From Liolophura sinensis (lineage: Eukaryota; Mollusca; Polyplacophora; Chitonida; Chitonidae), in NCBI RefSeq assembly GCF_032854445.1, contig NC_088304.1:5952001-6016000 (forward strand): 64,000 bases of DNA, in the 5' to 3' direction. Position numbers and translations under genes: made by a program. Under the pieces are notes generated by a model that searched no databases, was not told where the DNA came from, and worked only from the letters and a program-made list of their open reading frames with translations. Within the stretch, counting starts at the first letter, position 1; each line of letters starts with the position of its first letter. Positions 11,501 to 24,027 of this stretch are shown one piece after another.

Positions 11501-14500
11501 AAAAAAAAGAAAGATGGACAGGGTGGCAATTTACAATTTGATCTTTAAAAAAAAAAAAAACTCTTTCATCTGGTCGTGATTTTCATTCATCCTGAGGTGT
11601 TGACTCAGAATTGCCAGTGTTTGATATGTGGTTTTGGTGATATAGCTTAGAAATTGTGAAATGTTTGTGAAACTGCCCAGAGGCTATTTTTCAGCAGGTT
11701 TCCTGATTCCGTATGCGTGGTATTTCTGAAGTAGCAGAGTTGTGCTGTGTGCTAAGTTTTATGACCATGGCAGAAAATAGGAAGCAGATAAAGGATTTCA
11801 CACCTCTGTGTGTGTGTTTGTCAGATGAGCTGGTGAGCCTGACGACAAGCCTGGTAGTGGCCACTGAGGAGGAAGTGAGACAGCTGATCATAGAGCCAGA
11901 GAGACGGGCCCTGGAGAAGCAGCTATCAGCAGACACTGAGGTGAGGCTCAAGTTGTCTTATAAATCAAGATAACACAAACTGTGATCTCTTTACAAAGTT
12001 AGCAGAAAGACTATCCTACTATTATTAGTGTACTGGTACTGATGAGTACTCTGAAGTTTACCAGTCACCAGTTATTCTGCCATTAAACAGTTTCATAACA
12101 TTATTTCACAACAATTTATTGTACTAAACTGAAACTTGGTAAATAATTGCACCATGATGAGTTACAGGTCAAGGTGAAGTTTTGGGTCGTTTTGTCCATT
12201 TTCCACAAACTTGTGTTAGTTTTCGCCCTGTTTTGGAATTTAACAGTGTTCTGGACTTTTTATCAAAGCTGTGCCTATCATATTGAATGTGAAACCTTGT
12301 GCATGACTACACTGGGTTCCAGCATATTTCATTCATGTGTGACAAAATTATATTGAATTTGTGATATTCTTTTTGTTCTGCTGTGTGATATAGCTATTAC
12401 TCTGGCGGCCCAAACCAGTACAGGGCTTGTATTGCAGAGTGCCTCTTACATGTAATGTTGCTTCATTGCATATGATACTATAGGAAAGCATGATATGGTT
12501 TGGCTTTCTTCATTAGATGTATTAAGCTACTACAAAGCTTTTGTTGCTTTCTTGATCTTTTGACAGGAATCAGAGACCTGCTTTATTGAATCAGCCTTGG
12601 CTTTACTGAAGGTAAGGTAGCATTCTTGTGTCTCACCTGTCGCCTGATGAAGTGTTCATTGTGGAATTCTAGGACATTTTGATACCCTTTAGAGATGCCC
12701 AAATTACAGCAAAGCATAAAAAAACCTTTTAAAACAAAAAGCCTATAATCATGGGCACTAACAGGACAAAGATGTAAAAGTAATTCTGCCTCTGTAATTT
12801 GGTATATAAAAGCTATTTGCCCAGGTTTCTAATATCTGAAAATATTTTGTACCAAATTAAGCTGCTAAACGGATGTCTGAATTAAGAATCTGTATTTAGC
12901 ATTGATGTTACAAGCATGGTTTACAGAAGTATACGTAGCAATTGTAAGAAAGCCTTCTTATAGCTGAAACAGGGGGCTCTGTGGCTCAGTTGGTTAGCGC
13001 CCTAGCGCAGCGTAATGACCCAGGAATCTATCACCAATGCAGCCTCTGTGCGTTCAACTCCAGTTTATGCTGGCTTTCTCTCTGGGCGTACGTGGGAAGG
13101 TCTAGCAGTAACCTGTGGATGGTTGTGGTTTTCCCCCGGGCTCTGCCTGGTTTCCACCCACCATAATGCTGGCCGCCATCGTATAAGTGAAATAGTCTTG
13201 AGTACGGGGTAGAAAACCCATCAAGTAAGTAAATAAATAAATATAGCTGAAACATAAAAGCATCCATTTCTCAGGGAAAGTTGTGATTACCAGAAGTTAA
13301 TTTGTGAAACCCTTATTTGTTCTTGGCTAGGAAAGAGTTGATGAGCTGAAGGGAAATAGAATGATCAAGGAGGAAGTAAAGAAGACTTTACAGCCCGTCT
13401 TGGAGTTCAAAGATTCTGATGAGGCTACCCCAGTCACTTCACCAAAGAAGGGGATACTCAATGAGGTAAATATGACCTGTTGTAGGAAGTTTGTGTGATT
13501 ATGCATCAATTCAGTAATGGGTAATGGCTATCAATACTGATTGCTGGAGTAGGCCTTGGCCTAGTGGTTACAGGTGCTGGCTGGTGCATGGCTAAAACAT
13601 TCAGAGTTCAGACCCAGTCTCGGACAAGGAATTTGTAGATTCCCTGGCTCTCTGATAATGATAAATGGTCTATTTTCCCAGTTTTAATGTCTCTTGGGGA
13701 ATACTTGATACGTGGCAATGTTTTGCCAGATACAAAGTTGGGTGGTATGTTACACAGGACGCTCCACTTTCCCATAAAACTGTTGGTCATTGTATTGGTT
13801 AAAAATTCTTGAGAGTGGCATTGAGTAATAATCATAATAAAACTTATTACCTGTAAGTGGTTTAATTTTGTGAAGTTCTACCAGTCTGCTTAAGTCTGAT
13901 CTGCTGTCTGATTTTGATTGTGTTATACACATCAATATTTCCCTCATGCGATGCCAGTCAGATAATCAACAAGGTAAGGGATCTAGAGTTGATTAATCTG
14001 ATATACTTCAGTCGCCGTTTTAAGGCAGTTTCCTCTGCCCACTCAAGCCTGGAAATAAGCTACAGGACAAGGACAAGACCCTGTACACAACTGTTTGGTA
14101 GAGAGCAAAACTGCCATGAGAATAAGGTCAACTTTTTTAAGAACATGGCTGGCTGGTTTGTCATGTGCCAACTAAAATTATTTCCAGTGTTGCCAAAGTA
14201 TCAGTGAAAAGCTTCTTGAGTATGGCATTATAATAAAGCTACTATGGGTCATTATGTGGTGACAGGAAAATTGAATATGTTACCCTGATTTCTTTTCTAG
14301 AGCATTGTGCAGTATTCCGATGCATTCCTTGATGAGGAAGCTGTAAAGCAAGAGGCAGAAGTGACAGGAGAGCTTCATCAAGGGGAGGAAACCAGCGGAT
14401 CTGAGACAGTTGTACAGGAGACTGAGGAGAATGGGAACAATGATGAGACACCAGGGACGAGCCCTAATTTAGTTGCTGAAGGATCCCCAGAGGTCACAAT

Positions 14501-17500
14501 GCTGAGTGGGGAGCAGTCATTACCTGTAGAGGAGGCCCTAGAATACCTAGCTGTAGAGGAAGAGGCCAAGCCAGAAGAGCGTCGCTCGGGGAATACATTC
14601 TATTATTTCTATCAGGGTGAGTACAAATGCGTTTTTAGCTTGCCTGTACAGACCCCGAGCGTCGGTATAGGCGTCCAGTAACAGAGAAAGCAATGTCAGA
14701 CAAAATATTAAGGGTGGTATCTTTAAAAAGTACTGGATGTATTGAGCTCAGGTTTTGTACAGATGTAGAGAAAGTACACCTGCTGTGTTTGGGTTAGGCC
14801 CTTCGTGTATGTGAAGTGTGAGAGAAAGTTATTAAAAATCAATATGCTAATGATGTTAATTTGATTTTGTCATCTTAAGACAAATCCGTCCTTTAGAAGC
14901 AGTCACATTATTAGTTCCCTCGAGCAGAAATCTCATAGAATTAAATGGAAGAAGATAATATCTGTGTATCCAGAAATCTCTATACCTGACTGCTATCGTG
15001 AAGAATTCTGGATGACAGCATTTATCACCAGTGAAATAAATTGGTCAATTTGTGTTATAGCCAAGGATGGACAGCATATCTACATCCATGCTGTGAATGC
15101 AAGGTGTCTGGTAAGGGAATACGGGAGCCTGGAGAACTGCCCGGAAACTCTGACAGCCACTGTGGTGGAGATAGAGAGCGTGTTTATGACAGAGGTGAGC
15201 ATAGCACCGTTAGGAGTTCAAACCCAGACCTTGTCAATTTGCTGAAAACTAAAATGCTGTTAGTTAAAAAGGAATTTTATTGGGTGAATATTGTTTGTTG
15301 TGCAGGAGCTGAGAAGACGGTTACGTTACCTGTGTCACCTACCCCTCACCTGTGAGTTCCAGGTGGCCGAGGTTCTCCTGAAGCCTCCTGTCGTCTCCAG
15401 AGACACGCTTAACTGCTTTGCAGGTGAGTATATTGTACTTATACTTCAATAAGGTGATAAATAATGAAGAAAACCTTTCATTGACTATGGATGTTTACAT
15501 CCAATTTTACAAACATTTCAATTGGCCTGAATCTGAGATCCATGGCTTTTTGTGCAGTTTGTTCTCATATCCCAATGGTTTATCTTTCAGGTGAAATTGA
15601 GAGGAGGCAACGATTGAGACAAAAGAAGACCCGAGATGAAAGAAAACATACGAAGAAAATTGAAGCACAAGAAAAGCTAAAGCATGGCTTTTGTAAGTTT
15701 TTCACATGTGTTGATATACAAAGTGAGATATACAGATAAGAAATCAAGACAAATGTGCAAAGTATCTTAAATGACCTGAAATTTTGTCCACAGAAGTGCA
15801 TTTTTAGAGGCAAATGTTACAAGATATTAGTTTAGAAGTTGAAACTTACAATTTTCCAGTGGAAAATCATCCCATGTACCTAGCAAACCTCAAAACACCT
15901 TTCTAAAATCAACAGATCTCTCAGAATAAGGAAAAATGAGCAAGTTAGTCGTGGACAAAATTTATGGTCATGTAGGGTAATTGAAAGGGCAGCCAGGAAA
16001 TGGTAATTTTTAACAGACTCACCACCATGTGTAGTAAGTGTTGACAGATTTAATCAAGGATTTGCACTGAATAGTTATGTACATGATACAGCTTATGATA
16101 CAGTAAATAACCCAACATTTTTAAGGACAAATAAATGTCATAAATTTTTACTTTTAGTGCTGAATTCACAGTTAGCCAGTAGGATATCCAACCTTCGCAA
16201 CAAACCTGAAAACAGTTAAGATTAACAAAACTCTCTAAATGGGACAAATGTGTCGAGTTATCAGGGGATAAATTTTAGGTCATTTACCATATATCCCCAC
16301 ATATTGCTAGATTTGCTCCCCTGTGTAGCGCTCCTTTTTCTTTACGTCCAAACTAGGAGAGTCCTGCGATATTCTTTTCATAGTGTTATGCCTAGAAAAA
16401 ATCAGGTAAATCTGTTTCTGGTAACAGACCAGGCAAAGATATAAAGTACTGCTATAGTGTTGAGGATGGATGTGTCCATCACTATATTATACCATAAGAG
16501 TTTGTGTTCATGCCTCCGTGGCCGAGGGGGTTAACATGCCAGTGCGCTGCGATGACATAGGAGCCTCTCATCAAAGTGGCTGCTGTGAGTTCAAGTCCAG
16601 CTCATGCTGGCTTCCTCTCCGGCATTACGTGGGAAGGTCTGTCAGCAACATGCGGATGGTCGTGGGTTTTCCCCGGGCTCTGCCCACCATAATGCTGGCC
16701 GCTGTCGTATAAGTGAAATATTCTTGAGTACGGCGTAAAACACCAATTACATAAATAAATAAAATAGTTACGTTGAACTGATCAATGTCTGTGTTTTGTT
16801 CGTAGATCCAGAGTTGCGTATCCCACTGAACAGCTCTGCACAGTTTCCTACCACCACAGGAGAGCGTGAGCTGGGATCTAGCTCCCCCTCTTCTACATCT
16901 TCACACTCCACACCGGTCACAAGTCCTACGAGTGCTAAAGGTGAGCACAGACAGTGTGCACCAAGCGTTTGGTCAGATTGGTTTTAATATGTAACCCTTT
17001 CGGCAGGGGAAAGAAGTAACGGTTTTTTAAGTTGGTGTCCAGTGATGCTTTCCATATTTGAGATTTTTTCAAAATTTCTGCTGTGTTTATATGTTTTTGT
17101 TCTGAAAAGTGTTTTTGATGGTTACTTCTTGCCACTAGAAATCAGGGTGTTTCATTTGCAGTTTTTTTTCTCTTATTTGCCCCTATCTCACCCATGTTAA
17201 TTTCAGCAAAATAGGGCGTCTCAGTCTCTCCTACGTTGGTTTAGATTTATTTATCTTTTTAAGGACTGTCCCCATAAATGGTTTGCATTTATTTTGTTTT
17301 TTTCTCCAAAAAACCAAATCCAAACTACACCCTTTGTTTGCCCATTCTGTTTAAACGATTTAAAGGAATCAAACGAATCTCCGTATTGGTTGGCCACTGC
17401 TTAGTGATGCGTTTAAACATCGTTGTGTAAGCCGACTGTTAGTGCGAGTCTACACTGGATAACAAATCCAAAGAAAAAACAGTGGTTCCACAAGCCATGG

Positions 17501-20277
17501 GTAAATGCGAGACATACAGGGTAAAGCGTTCCGAGTAAATCATACCACTTTACAATTGACTCTTACGATACATACCAGCTTCTTGAACCAAGGAAGTGAA
17601 AGGTGAGAAAGCTAAAATAAAAAGTGATTCGTAATTTTAATTTAATTTACTGCGTTGTGCAGTGTCATTTAGGAAAGATAAACAAGCTGAAGCATGCAGT
17701 TGTCATGGTAAACACTCCCAACTGTGCTAGTGGGAGTACTTTCATCAGACCTGCTCTCTCTGCAGCTCTTTCTAATAATTGGCTGCAAGGGAAAAAAAAC
17801 GAACGAACTCGACTCACATTGTTTGAGCCTTTGTTCGTTTCATTCATTTTAACCGAGTCCGAACAAACGATTTGTGGGGATGATCCCTTAATTCATTGGA
17901 GTTTTACGCCATACTTAAGAATATTTCACTTCTACGACTGGTGGGAGGAAACCAGGCGGAGCTAGGGGGAAACCCACGGCCATCTGTAGGTTGCTGGCAG
18001 ACCTTCCCTCATATGACTGAAGAGTAAGCCAGCATTAGCTGGAATTGAACTCGCAGCTACTGTGTTGGTGAGAGGCTCTTGGGTCTCAATGGTTAAGAGC
18101 TGTTGTGTATTTTTTCACATTACAGGGTTGAATGTATTTGCTAGTGAGTTTGTACCAGTGGGAGGAGGAACCAGCTCCTCTAGCCCTGCCAGCTGGGGAA
18201 GAGACTCAGGCACCAGGTCCTTTGCTACGGTAAGCTACTTACAGTGTTCTCTAACACTTCAACAACTTCTCTGTGAAGAATGGTGGAAAAAAGCCCTAAA
18301 ACATAATTTACTTAATTGTTTATCACAAGGCATTTTTGGTGAAGGTTGCATTCACACCTCATTACTGAGCTATCAGGCATCAGCTCTCCAAGTGTCTGCT
18401 GGATTAAGAGTTTAAAATTGTACCTACCTGATCTTTGCGCAGACTAAAATTTCCATGATTAGCTGTCATGTGGCATGTGAACAGTGAATTTAAGGAGCCC
18501 CTGAAAACCACATGTATAAAGCAGAACAACAGCGAAAGTTTTTAAAGGAAAGCAGATAACTTTTCTTTTGTTTAAGAAGTAGAATAATCGATCTAGAGAT
18601 GTTTTACAACTTGATTCATATTCTTCAGGACCTCTTATTTGTAGTAATATTGATTTTTCAAAATGGTTTATCCAATAATTAGGTTTTGCACCAGGTGATG
18701 AAAACTGGACCCCATATGGTACATGTAGCTTAGACATACAGAACAGAAGTCTGATTTTTAGCACCCCTGAATAAAGTACAGGCGTAGCTTCAGTCATACC
18801 CTGAGCATCAGCTTCAAGTAATAGAGAAAGCAATATTAAACAGAATGTTAGAGGTGATATCTTAAAAATATGAAGTTTTGCAGTCATGTCCCTCGTGCAG
18901 AGGAGCTCTTTGGTAGCCTTGTCGTAAGTGTTTTAGTGCTTTTCCATCCTTTGTGTTCTGTTCCCAGATGCTGAAGGAAGGGAAGGCCATGCCTAAAGTC
19001 TGGCCTAAGTCCAACACCTCGGCTGACTCTACAGTCAGACCTGGGGTTGAGAAACCTATCCAGCGTCGTCTAGACAGCGATGAGAGTGACCCTGAGGACA
19101 AGGTTCCCGTCCCAGAGTTCCACTCGGCTTTTGAAGATGCCATCCAGCAGGCATTTGATAACCTGTCCAAGTCAAAAGGTATGCAAAGTATAAGTGACGA
19201 TAGGCAATTTCACAAAGCCTGTTTTAATTGAAGTCAATAATCAGTTTGGTATCATCCTTGGTGTTTAAATTTTGTTCGCTTCACACCTATTGAAGACAGA
19301 TGTACATGTGTGTATCCAAATCTAACCTTTTTGTTCAGACTTAAACTATACACCGTAAATCGCTGTTACAGATTTTAACAGTGGTTTCGGCCCATGTTAT
19401 CAAAATTCAAGTCTTCAGAAGAGTAGTCAGTAATCTTTTACATACTGGGATATCATGATATCCCAGTATGTCAGATTTTCGTGTGTTTCAATGTTATGTA
19501 CGTGTGTCATTTGGAGATATTCTCTCGGCAGACATAATGTAAATGTAAATCTTCAACCTTTTCGACTTTGAAAGGACACTTTTCTGTGGAATCTGTGGTT
19601 ACAGTTATTATGAAAATGACACAAAAATAATTTGCTTGTGTCACAGAAGATGCAAGCTTCATAAAATGGTGCAGATTATTTCTGTATGCACTGTTGCTCT
19701 ATCAGAATGTTACAAAATGTTGGTTGTTTATATGGTTGAACAGGTTGAAGAATTAGGGTAGTTTATGATTCTATAAAATTTAGGAGAATACATTGCAGGC
19801 ACAGTTGTTTTGATGGGATGCACAAAAAGATCCAAATTGCAGTAGGTACACATACTTTGCTGGCGTAACATTAGAGTACTTGTGTACTAATTAAGTGTTT
19901 TGTGAACACACATTAACCAAAATTTTGGCATTCTGAGGGAAAGAACAAAAGAGTGCTTACCTGTGGACCTCTTTGTTAAGGGCAGGAAGGGATTTAGGAT
20001 GGTAATATATCTGATGATCCATGGGTACCAGGATAAAAGTATGTAATATTTTCGTTACCCAGTGCATTGTTTCTTTGCGTGACCCCATCTTTTCACTGGA
20101 TCTGATAACACAATTGTTCTTGCAAATTTAATTAAGTTTGATTTCTGAGCCAGAAATTTTTGTTCTCTTTTAGGGGTGTTAACTGAGACAGAAAAAGCCA
20201 TAGATAATGGGCCAGGACGGAAAAAGAAAAAGCAGAAGAAGTTATTGTTTACAACAACCATGACAAGAGGAAAATAG
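5572..20277 (+). CDS. RNF10: RING finger protein 10
   Basis: Predicted E3 ubiquitin ligase; RNF10 is known for ubiquitylating small-subunit ribosomal proteins on stalled ribosomes and as a synapse-to-nucleus factor in vertebrates. Exons: 5572-5647, 8152-8321, 9148-9356, 9749-9839, 10013-10070, 10628-10754, 11158-11297, 11825-11940, 12567-12611, 13331-13465, 14301-14616, 15061-15194, 15306-15423, 15591-15692, 16806-16940, 18126-18229, 18968-19178, 20174-20277. They sum to 2391 nt (796 aa plus stop), close to the human length of about 811. Key parts: NLNHLLNF at residues 104-111; a C3HC4 RING with C192, C195, C207, H209, C212, C215, C230 and C233; the conserved [13 protein letters not shown] block near residue 505; a basic [10 protein letters not shown] stretch from about 580; a Lys-rich tail [10 protein letters not shown]. 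The start ATG opens a Ser/Lys-rich N-terminus like that of known RNF10. All exon joins are in phase. Introns carry several SINEs. Confidence 0.97.
7660..7965 (+). repeat. SINE family B copy
   Basis: Lies in RNF10 intron 1. Contains GAACCCGGGTTGGGTCATACC, ACTTTAAAAATGGTACTTG, TGGCACTCAGCACTGAGAGG, ATGGACTCGCC and the tail block CATATGACTGAAAAATTG followed by an ATTC-type tail. The order matches 29935-30300 and 49210-49485. The tRNA-like head appears truncated. Confidence 0.8.
10862..11032 (+). repeat. Degraded SINE family A copy
   Basis: RNF10 intron 6. GCGATCGCTGTGAATTTCAG, CTGGCTTCCACTCCAG and GATGGTCATGGGTTTCTCC align in order with the family A body. The canonical AAATA tail is missing and mutations are frequent, so this is an old copy. 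A 17-base A run follows near 11050. Confidence 0.65.
12959..13254 (+). repeat. SINE family A, full-length with target-site duplication
   Basis: RNF10 intron 9. The body (12972-13241) starts with a tRNA-like head (GTGGCTCAGTTGGTTAGCGC, box A type) and ends AGTACGGGG...AAATAAATAAATA. It is flanked by a perfect 13-bp target-site duplication, TATAGCTGAAACA, at 12959-12971 and 13242-13254. This marks a comparatively recent retrotransposition and fixes the borders of the family at about 270 bp. Confidence 0.93.
13548..13650 (+). repeat. tRNA-like head of another SINE (tentative)
   Basis: RNF10 intron 10. CTTGGCCTAGTGGTTACAGG resembles a tRNA box A and AGAGTTCAGACCCAGTCTC resembles a box B at tRNA spacing. 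The sequence downstream does not match families A or B over its body. It is most simply a third tRNA-derived SINE or a tRNA pseudogene; no cloverleaf acceptor pairing is evident, so it is not called as a tRNA gene. Confidence 0.4.
14645..14745 (+). repeat. Diverged repeat shared with 18770-18872
   Basis: The block CAGTAACAGAGAAAGCAATGTCAGACAAAATATTAAGGGTGGTATCTTTAAAAA (14676 onwards) matches AAGTAATAGAGAAAGCAATATTAAACAGAATGTTAGAGGTGATATCTTAAAAA near 18815 with scattered substitutions. Both sit in RNF10 introns (11 and 16). This looks like a dispersed repeat of unknown class, or an old internal duplication. Confidence 0.5.
16503..16765 (+). repeat. SINE family A copy
   Basis: RNF10 intron 14, ending about 40 bp before exon 15. 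The head is GCCTCCGTGGCCGAGGGGGT, the body contains GAGTTCAAGTCCAGCTCATG and GGATGGTCGTGGGTTTTCCC, and the tail is CTTGAGTACGGCGTAAAACA followed by AAATAAATAAA. It is near full length. I found no clear target-site duplication. Confidence 0.88.
17885..18105 (-). repeat. SINE family A copy, inverted
   Basis: RNF10 intron 15, minus orientation, ending about 20 bp before the exon 16 acceptor. Plus-strand landmarks are GGAGTTTTACGCCATACTTA, GAATATTTCACTTCTACGAC, GGGGGAAACCCACGGCCATC and GAACTCGCAGCTACTGTGTT. The tRNA-like end therefore lies next to the branch-point region of exon 16. Confidence 0.8.
19440..19471. repeat. Perfect 32-bp palindrome
   Basis: The half-site ACATACTGGGATATCA (19440-19455) is followed immediately by its exact reverse complement (19456-19471), with no spacer. 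It lies in RNF10 intron 17. It could extrude as a cruciform or be the core of a short inverted-repeat element. No flanking duplication was seen. Confidence 0.9.
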
Positions 20278-21770
20278 TCTGTCTCTGTGACTGTGTCACT
20301 TGAGGATAGCTTACAGTGTCGGGGTCATGTGATTTGTGGCGCTTCCCTAGCAATAATTCGCTTTCTTGCAGACGTTTTTCAGAAACTGTTTTGTTTGCTT
20401 GTGTCATTGTTTGTGTGCATGCCCAAGGAGACGAGATGAGATACAAATCATCCCTTGTCAGTGGAAGATATGGTCTTCTAGCAGCAGAACTACCCAGATG
20501 TATCATGGCATTTCCAGCAAGCATGCGCTTTCTTGCAGACATTTATCTAAAGATGTTTTCTGTGGTTTCATCATTATTTGCGTGCATGCTCTTTCTAAGT
20601 GATGATACAAGAGCTTATGTATATTAAGGAGTGCCACTTGATTTCTTGTCAAATGGTGACTTGTGTACTTTCTCATTGTGTTGTTGATAAAAAAAAAACT
20701 GATTTTTCCGTTGATTTTATATTGGCTTGGTTGTTAGGGCAAAAAGGCTTTGTTGTTATGCTTCATTAGAACTTTACGTTTTTGAACTTTACAAGTACAT
20801 CAATGTTAGCCCTTTTTGACCAGTGATATTTTGTTTGTGTTGGGTATTAATTTGCACTGAAAAACTTTCCAATTACATTACCTGCCTAGACCTCTGCTTA
20901 GTACCAAGAACATGTGGTGGTTGTGCTGATTTACATTTGCATGTGACACTTCAGTGTAGTATAGACTGACACGCGCATGCCAGCATTTGAATTAATTCTA
21001 CCTTACATTACCAGGCGTGCAGGTATTTCATGAGAGTGAATTTTTTTCAAAGTATTTCTAATTCTAGAAAAATAAGTGTTATGAATAGGAGCAAAGGATA
21101 TGACAGGACCGTGTCCAACATATTTGTCACATTGTGGCATATAGCACATTTACTGTGTTGATGTATGTCATCATTAATTTCAAATGTTTTGGAAAGTAAA
21201 CCAGGTGCAAAATGGGCCCCAGAAATCTTACGGGTGATTTTTGTACTAATAACCTTATATGACTGTTTTGGTCTTGAAAGAAACCATTGACCAGTTTGAT
21301 TTGTATATTGACAAACCTGCGGTTACCATAGTTATGAAGGCTTGAGCCTAGCGTCAATAACAGTCGAGTATCAGACAAAATATCGACTGAAGAATAATGG
21401 GGTAAGGATTGTGAGAGATATATCCAGGTGAAGCAGCGATATTATGTGCTGTTTATTCTGATCACGGTGATACTTTGTGCATCCTCAGAAATTTGACCAA
21501 ATATCCTTAGATCACAAGTACGTGATAGTTGTTTTCGTTACTATTTCAAAGATTTGGTAGGTTCAGAGGATGACTGGTTTACTCGGCAAGGTATTAGCGC
21601 AGTGATTCAGAGAGGTATTGCCTGACCTTTCTTTACCTCGCCTTTAATGTGTCTGTTTAGAGGGTATTGCCTCTATGGGTTTGTTAACTGGCAGTGAGAG
21701 TGATTAGTCCTCTGAAGTTCATTTCTTAGCCATTAGATTTTGTTCACTAGCAAAGCATTTTATTTGTTTG

Positions 21771-22130
21771 GCCACTGTTGGTTTAATTGGGCTTTAGATT
21801 CAATTCACTGGTCAGGTGTATTATATATAGACCTGCATATGGCCATGGCGTCATTTAAGGCCCTTGATAGTTTATTGGCCAAGACAATTCGTGAACTGCC
21901 GTAGTCTTATATATTGCACAGTTTCTGCTTTGGCCACTGTTGGTTTAATTGGGCGTTAGATTCAATTCACTGGTCAGGTGTATTATATATAGACCTGCAT
22001 TTGGTCATGTTGTCATTTAAGGCCCTTGTTAGTTTATTTATTGGTCTAGACGATTCGTGAACTGCCATAGTGTTATATATTGCGCAGTTTCTTCTTTGGC
22101 CACTGTTGGTTTAATTGGGCTTAATAAATG
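21771..22130. repeat. Tandem repeat, unit about 162-166 bp, 2.2 copies
   Basis: GCCACTGTTGGTTTAATTGG starts at 21771, 21933 and 22099. Copies share GATTCAATTCACTGGTCAGG, ATATATAGACCTGCAT and CATTTAAGGCCCTTG, and differ by scattered substitutions and small indels. The third copy is truncated after about 30 bp. Confidence 0.9.
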
Positions 22131-23180
22131 GTTTATTGATTGGAATTAATCGCCTTAGCGGTTGACTGTTCCTTTGTATTGGCGTTTGCAGTTATTTGGC
22201 TGTGACATTTGGTGTTATAACGTTGACACCTGGTTAACAAGCTTCGCAGACATCCAGCTTTGTCGGCGCTTATGTGAAATTCAACCCGGAACCAGGACGG
22301 TTATTCGTATCAGGCATTTATAAAGCCATACTGGTTCATTGTGATTGAAGTTCAGTATGATATCCAGGGATGACGATTTGTAAATTCTAGGGTGCCGCCC
22401 TGTTACAGTCGGAAAACGTACAGTCGTGTGTCCGTAATTTGTTGCATTACAAATTAGTGATGTTGAAGGTATGTTACATGTATTTTACCATGACGATTTT
22501 TTTATCCAGAATCCTGCAATTGTTGACCTGGTTAACACAAGTACCATTCTTCAGCGCTAATGCAAAGAGTTATATATACAACGTTGTTTGTAAGCTGAAA
22601 TCTTGGGAGATTTGTAATTCTAAAAATCCATGTGGGCGGTAATGGTATATTCAATCTTGTCACACCAGGATCGAATCTATTGTCACTTGTCACTACTATC
22701 TCCTTCTGCTATTTCCCTCAAAATCCTCTTGCATGAACTAAGGCATCTGCACAGCGTGCTTGGTGGCACTATTGTTGGGCTGCATTTCTGCAATTATTAT
22801 TTATGTTACTTGGACACGCAATTATTACTTCAGTTTTTAGTTTTAACACCGGTAACTTCAGTTATCAGCTAAGACTGTGATTAATACATAGGTGAAGATC
22901 ACTTGATTGAAGGCATATTTAAGATGTTGGATATTTGATTTTGTACATGTGTAAATGCGGCTTATTTTGAAGAGTAAACCTGCTTTCTTCCAGACCTTAA
23001 GCATTTGTTTGCGTTTTGGTGATACTTAAAGTATAGACAGCGAACGTTGCCTGAAAGATGAATCGCTATTATGGTATTTTGGGCCAACCCTTAAGGTCGT
23101 CTAAGCTGATCTGCTGTATTACAGCTAAAGTTTAACATGTTTCAGGGAGGACGCTTGACATTTGATTTATTCGTCAGCCT

Positions 23181-23368
23181 TATATGGCCACTAAAGGGGC
23201 CTCCGTGGCTCAGTTGGTTCGCGCGCTAGCGCAGCGTAATAACCCAGGAGCCTCTCACCAATGCGGTCCTTGTGAGTTAAAGTGCAGCTTATGCTGGCTT
23301 TTTCTTCGGCCGAAATATTCTTGAGTATGGCGTAAAACACCATTCAAATAAATAAATATATGGCCACT
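23181..23368 (+). repeat. SINE family A copy with internal deletion and target-site duplication
   Basis: The intact head GGCCTCCGTGGCTCAGTTGG runs into the body and jumps from GCTGGCTTTTTCTTCGGCC directly to GAAATATTCTTGAGTATGGC, losing about 105 bp of the family A body. It is flanked by the 12-bp duplication TATATGGCCACT at 23181-23192 and 23357-23368. The deletion may have occurred before or after insertion. Confidence 0.92.
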
Positions 23369-24027
23369 TAAGATAGTTTTGTGATGGTTGATTAATTTCT
23401 TATAGATGACTGAAATGTTGGCCTTTTTGTGCGTCTGAAAGGGCATTTTTATATACCAAACATAAACTGAAATACAATAGGCTAGACTCCGTGTTTTGAA
23501 ATTTCACCCCTACAGACCTGGCTATAGCTTACGTTAGGAGGTTTCCCAAATTCTTGTGCGGTGGTTTCATGTGTGCCATGAAATGGTTTCCCTGCACATA
23601 AGCCTGTCTTTCAAGTGAAATGCTCCGCGTGACATAATGCATCAATACTGAAAGACCGTGTCTATGTCAATTTTGTGGATTGTTACCAAATGTGACAGAA
23701 CAGTTGCTCGGCCTACTCCACAAAGCCACTTCTGTCAAAAGTTAAAACCTTGTTTCATTTATAGTGCTGGGAGATGAAAAGATTACATATAGATGTGGTA
23801 AAAATTTGCATTTCTACGATCCCAAAAAGTGGGCTCTTAAAAATCCTTTTACGAATTTTGACTTTAGTCATAAATGGCTTTGTGGAATCGGCCCCAAGAT
23901 ATCTAATTCGTGGCGGTGTTTAATCCAAACGTTGTTTCCCACCAAATCCGACGCTCTATGGACTTGGGTCCAGTAACTTTGTCTTCAAGTTTCGTCCACC
24001 AGTATTTAAACATGACTGTTGTAGACA

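Noticed and set aside
12972-13040. tRNA gene-like sequence (GTGGCTCAGTTGGTTAGCGC)
   Set aside because: Head of a SINE with target-site duplication, not a stand-alone tRNA gene; the same head recurs at 16503, 23193 and, inverted, at 56760.
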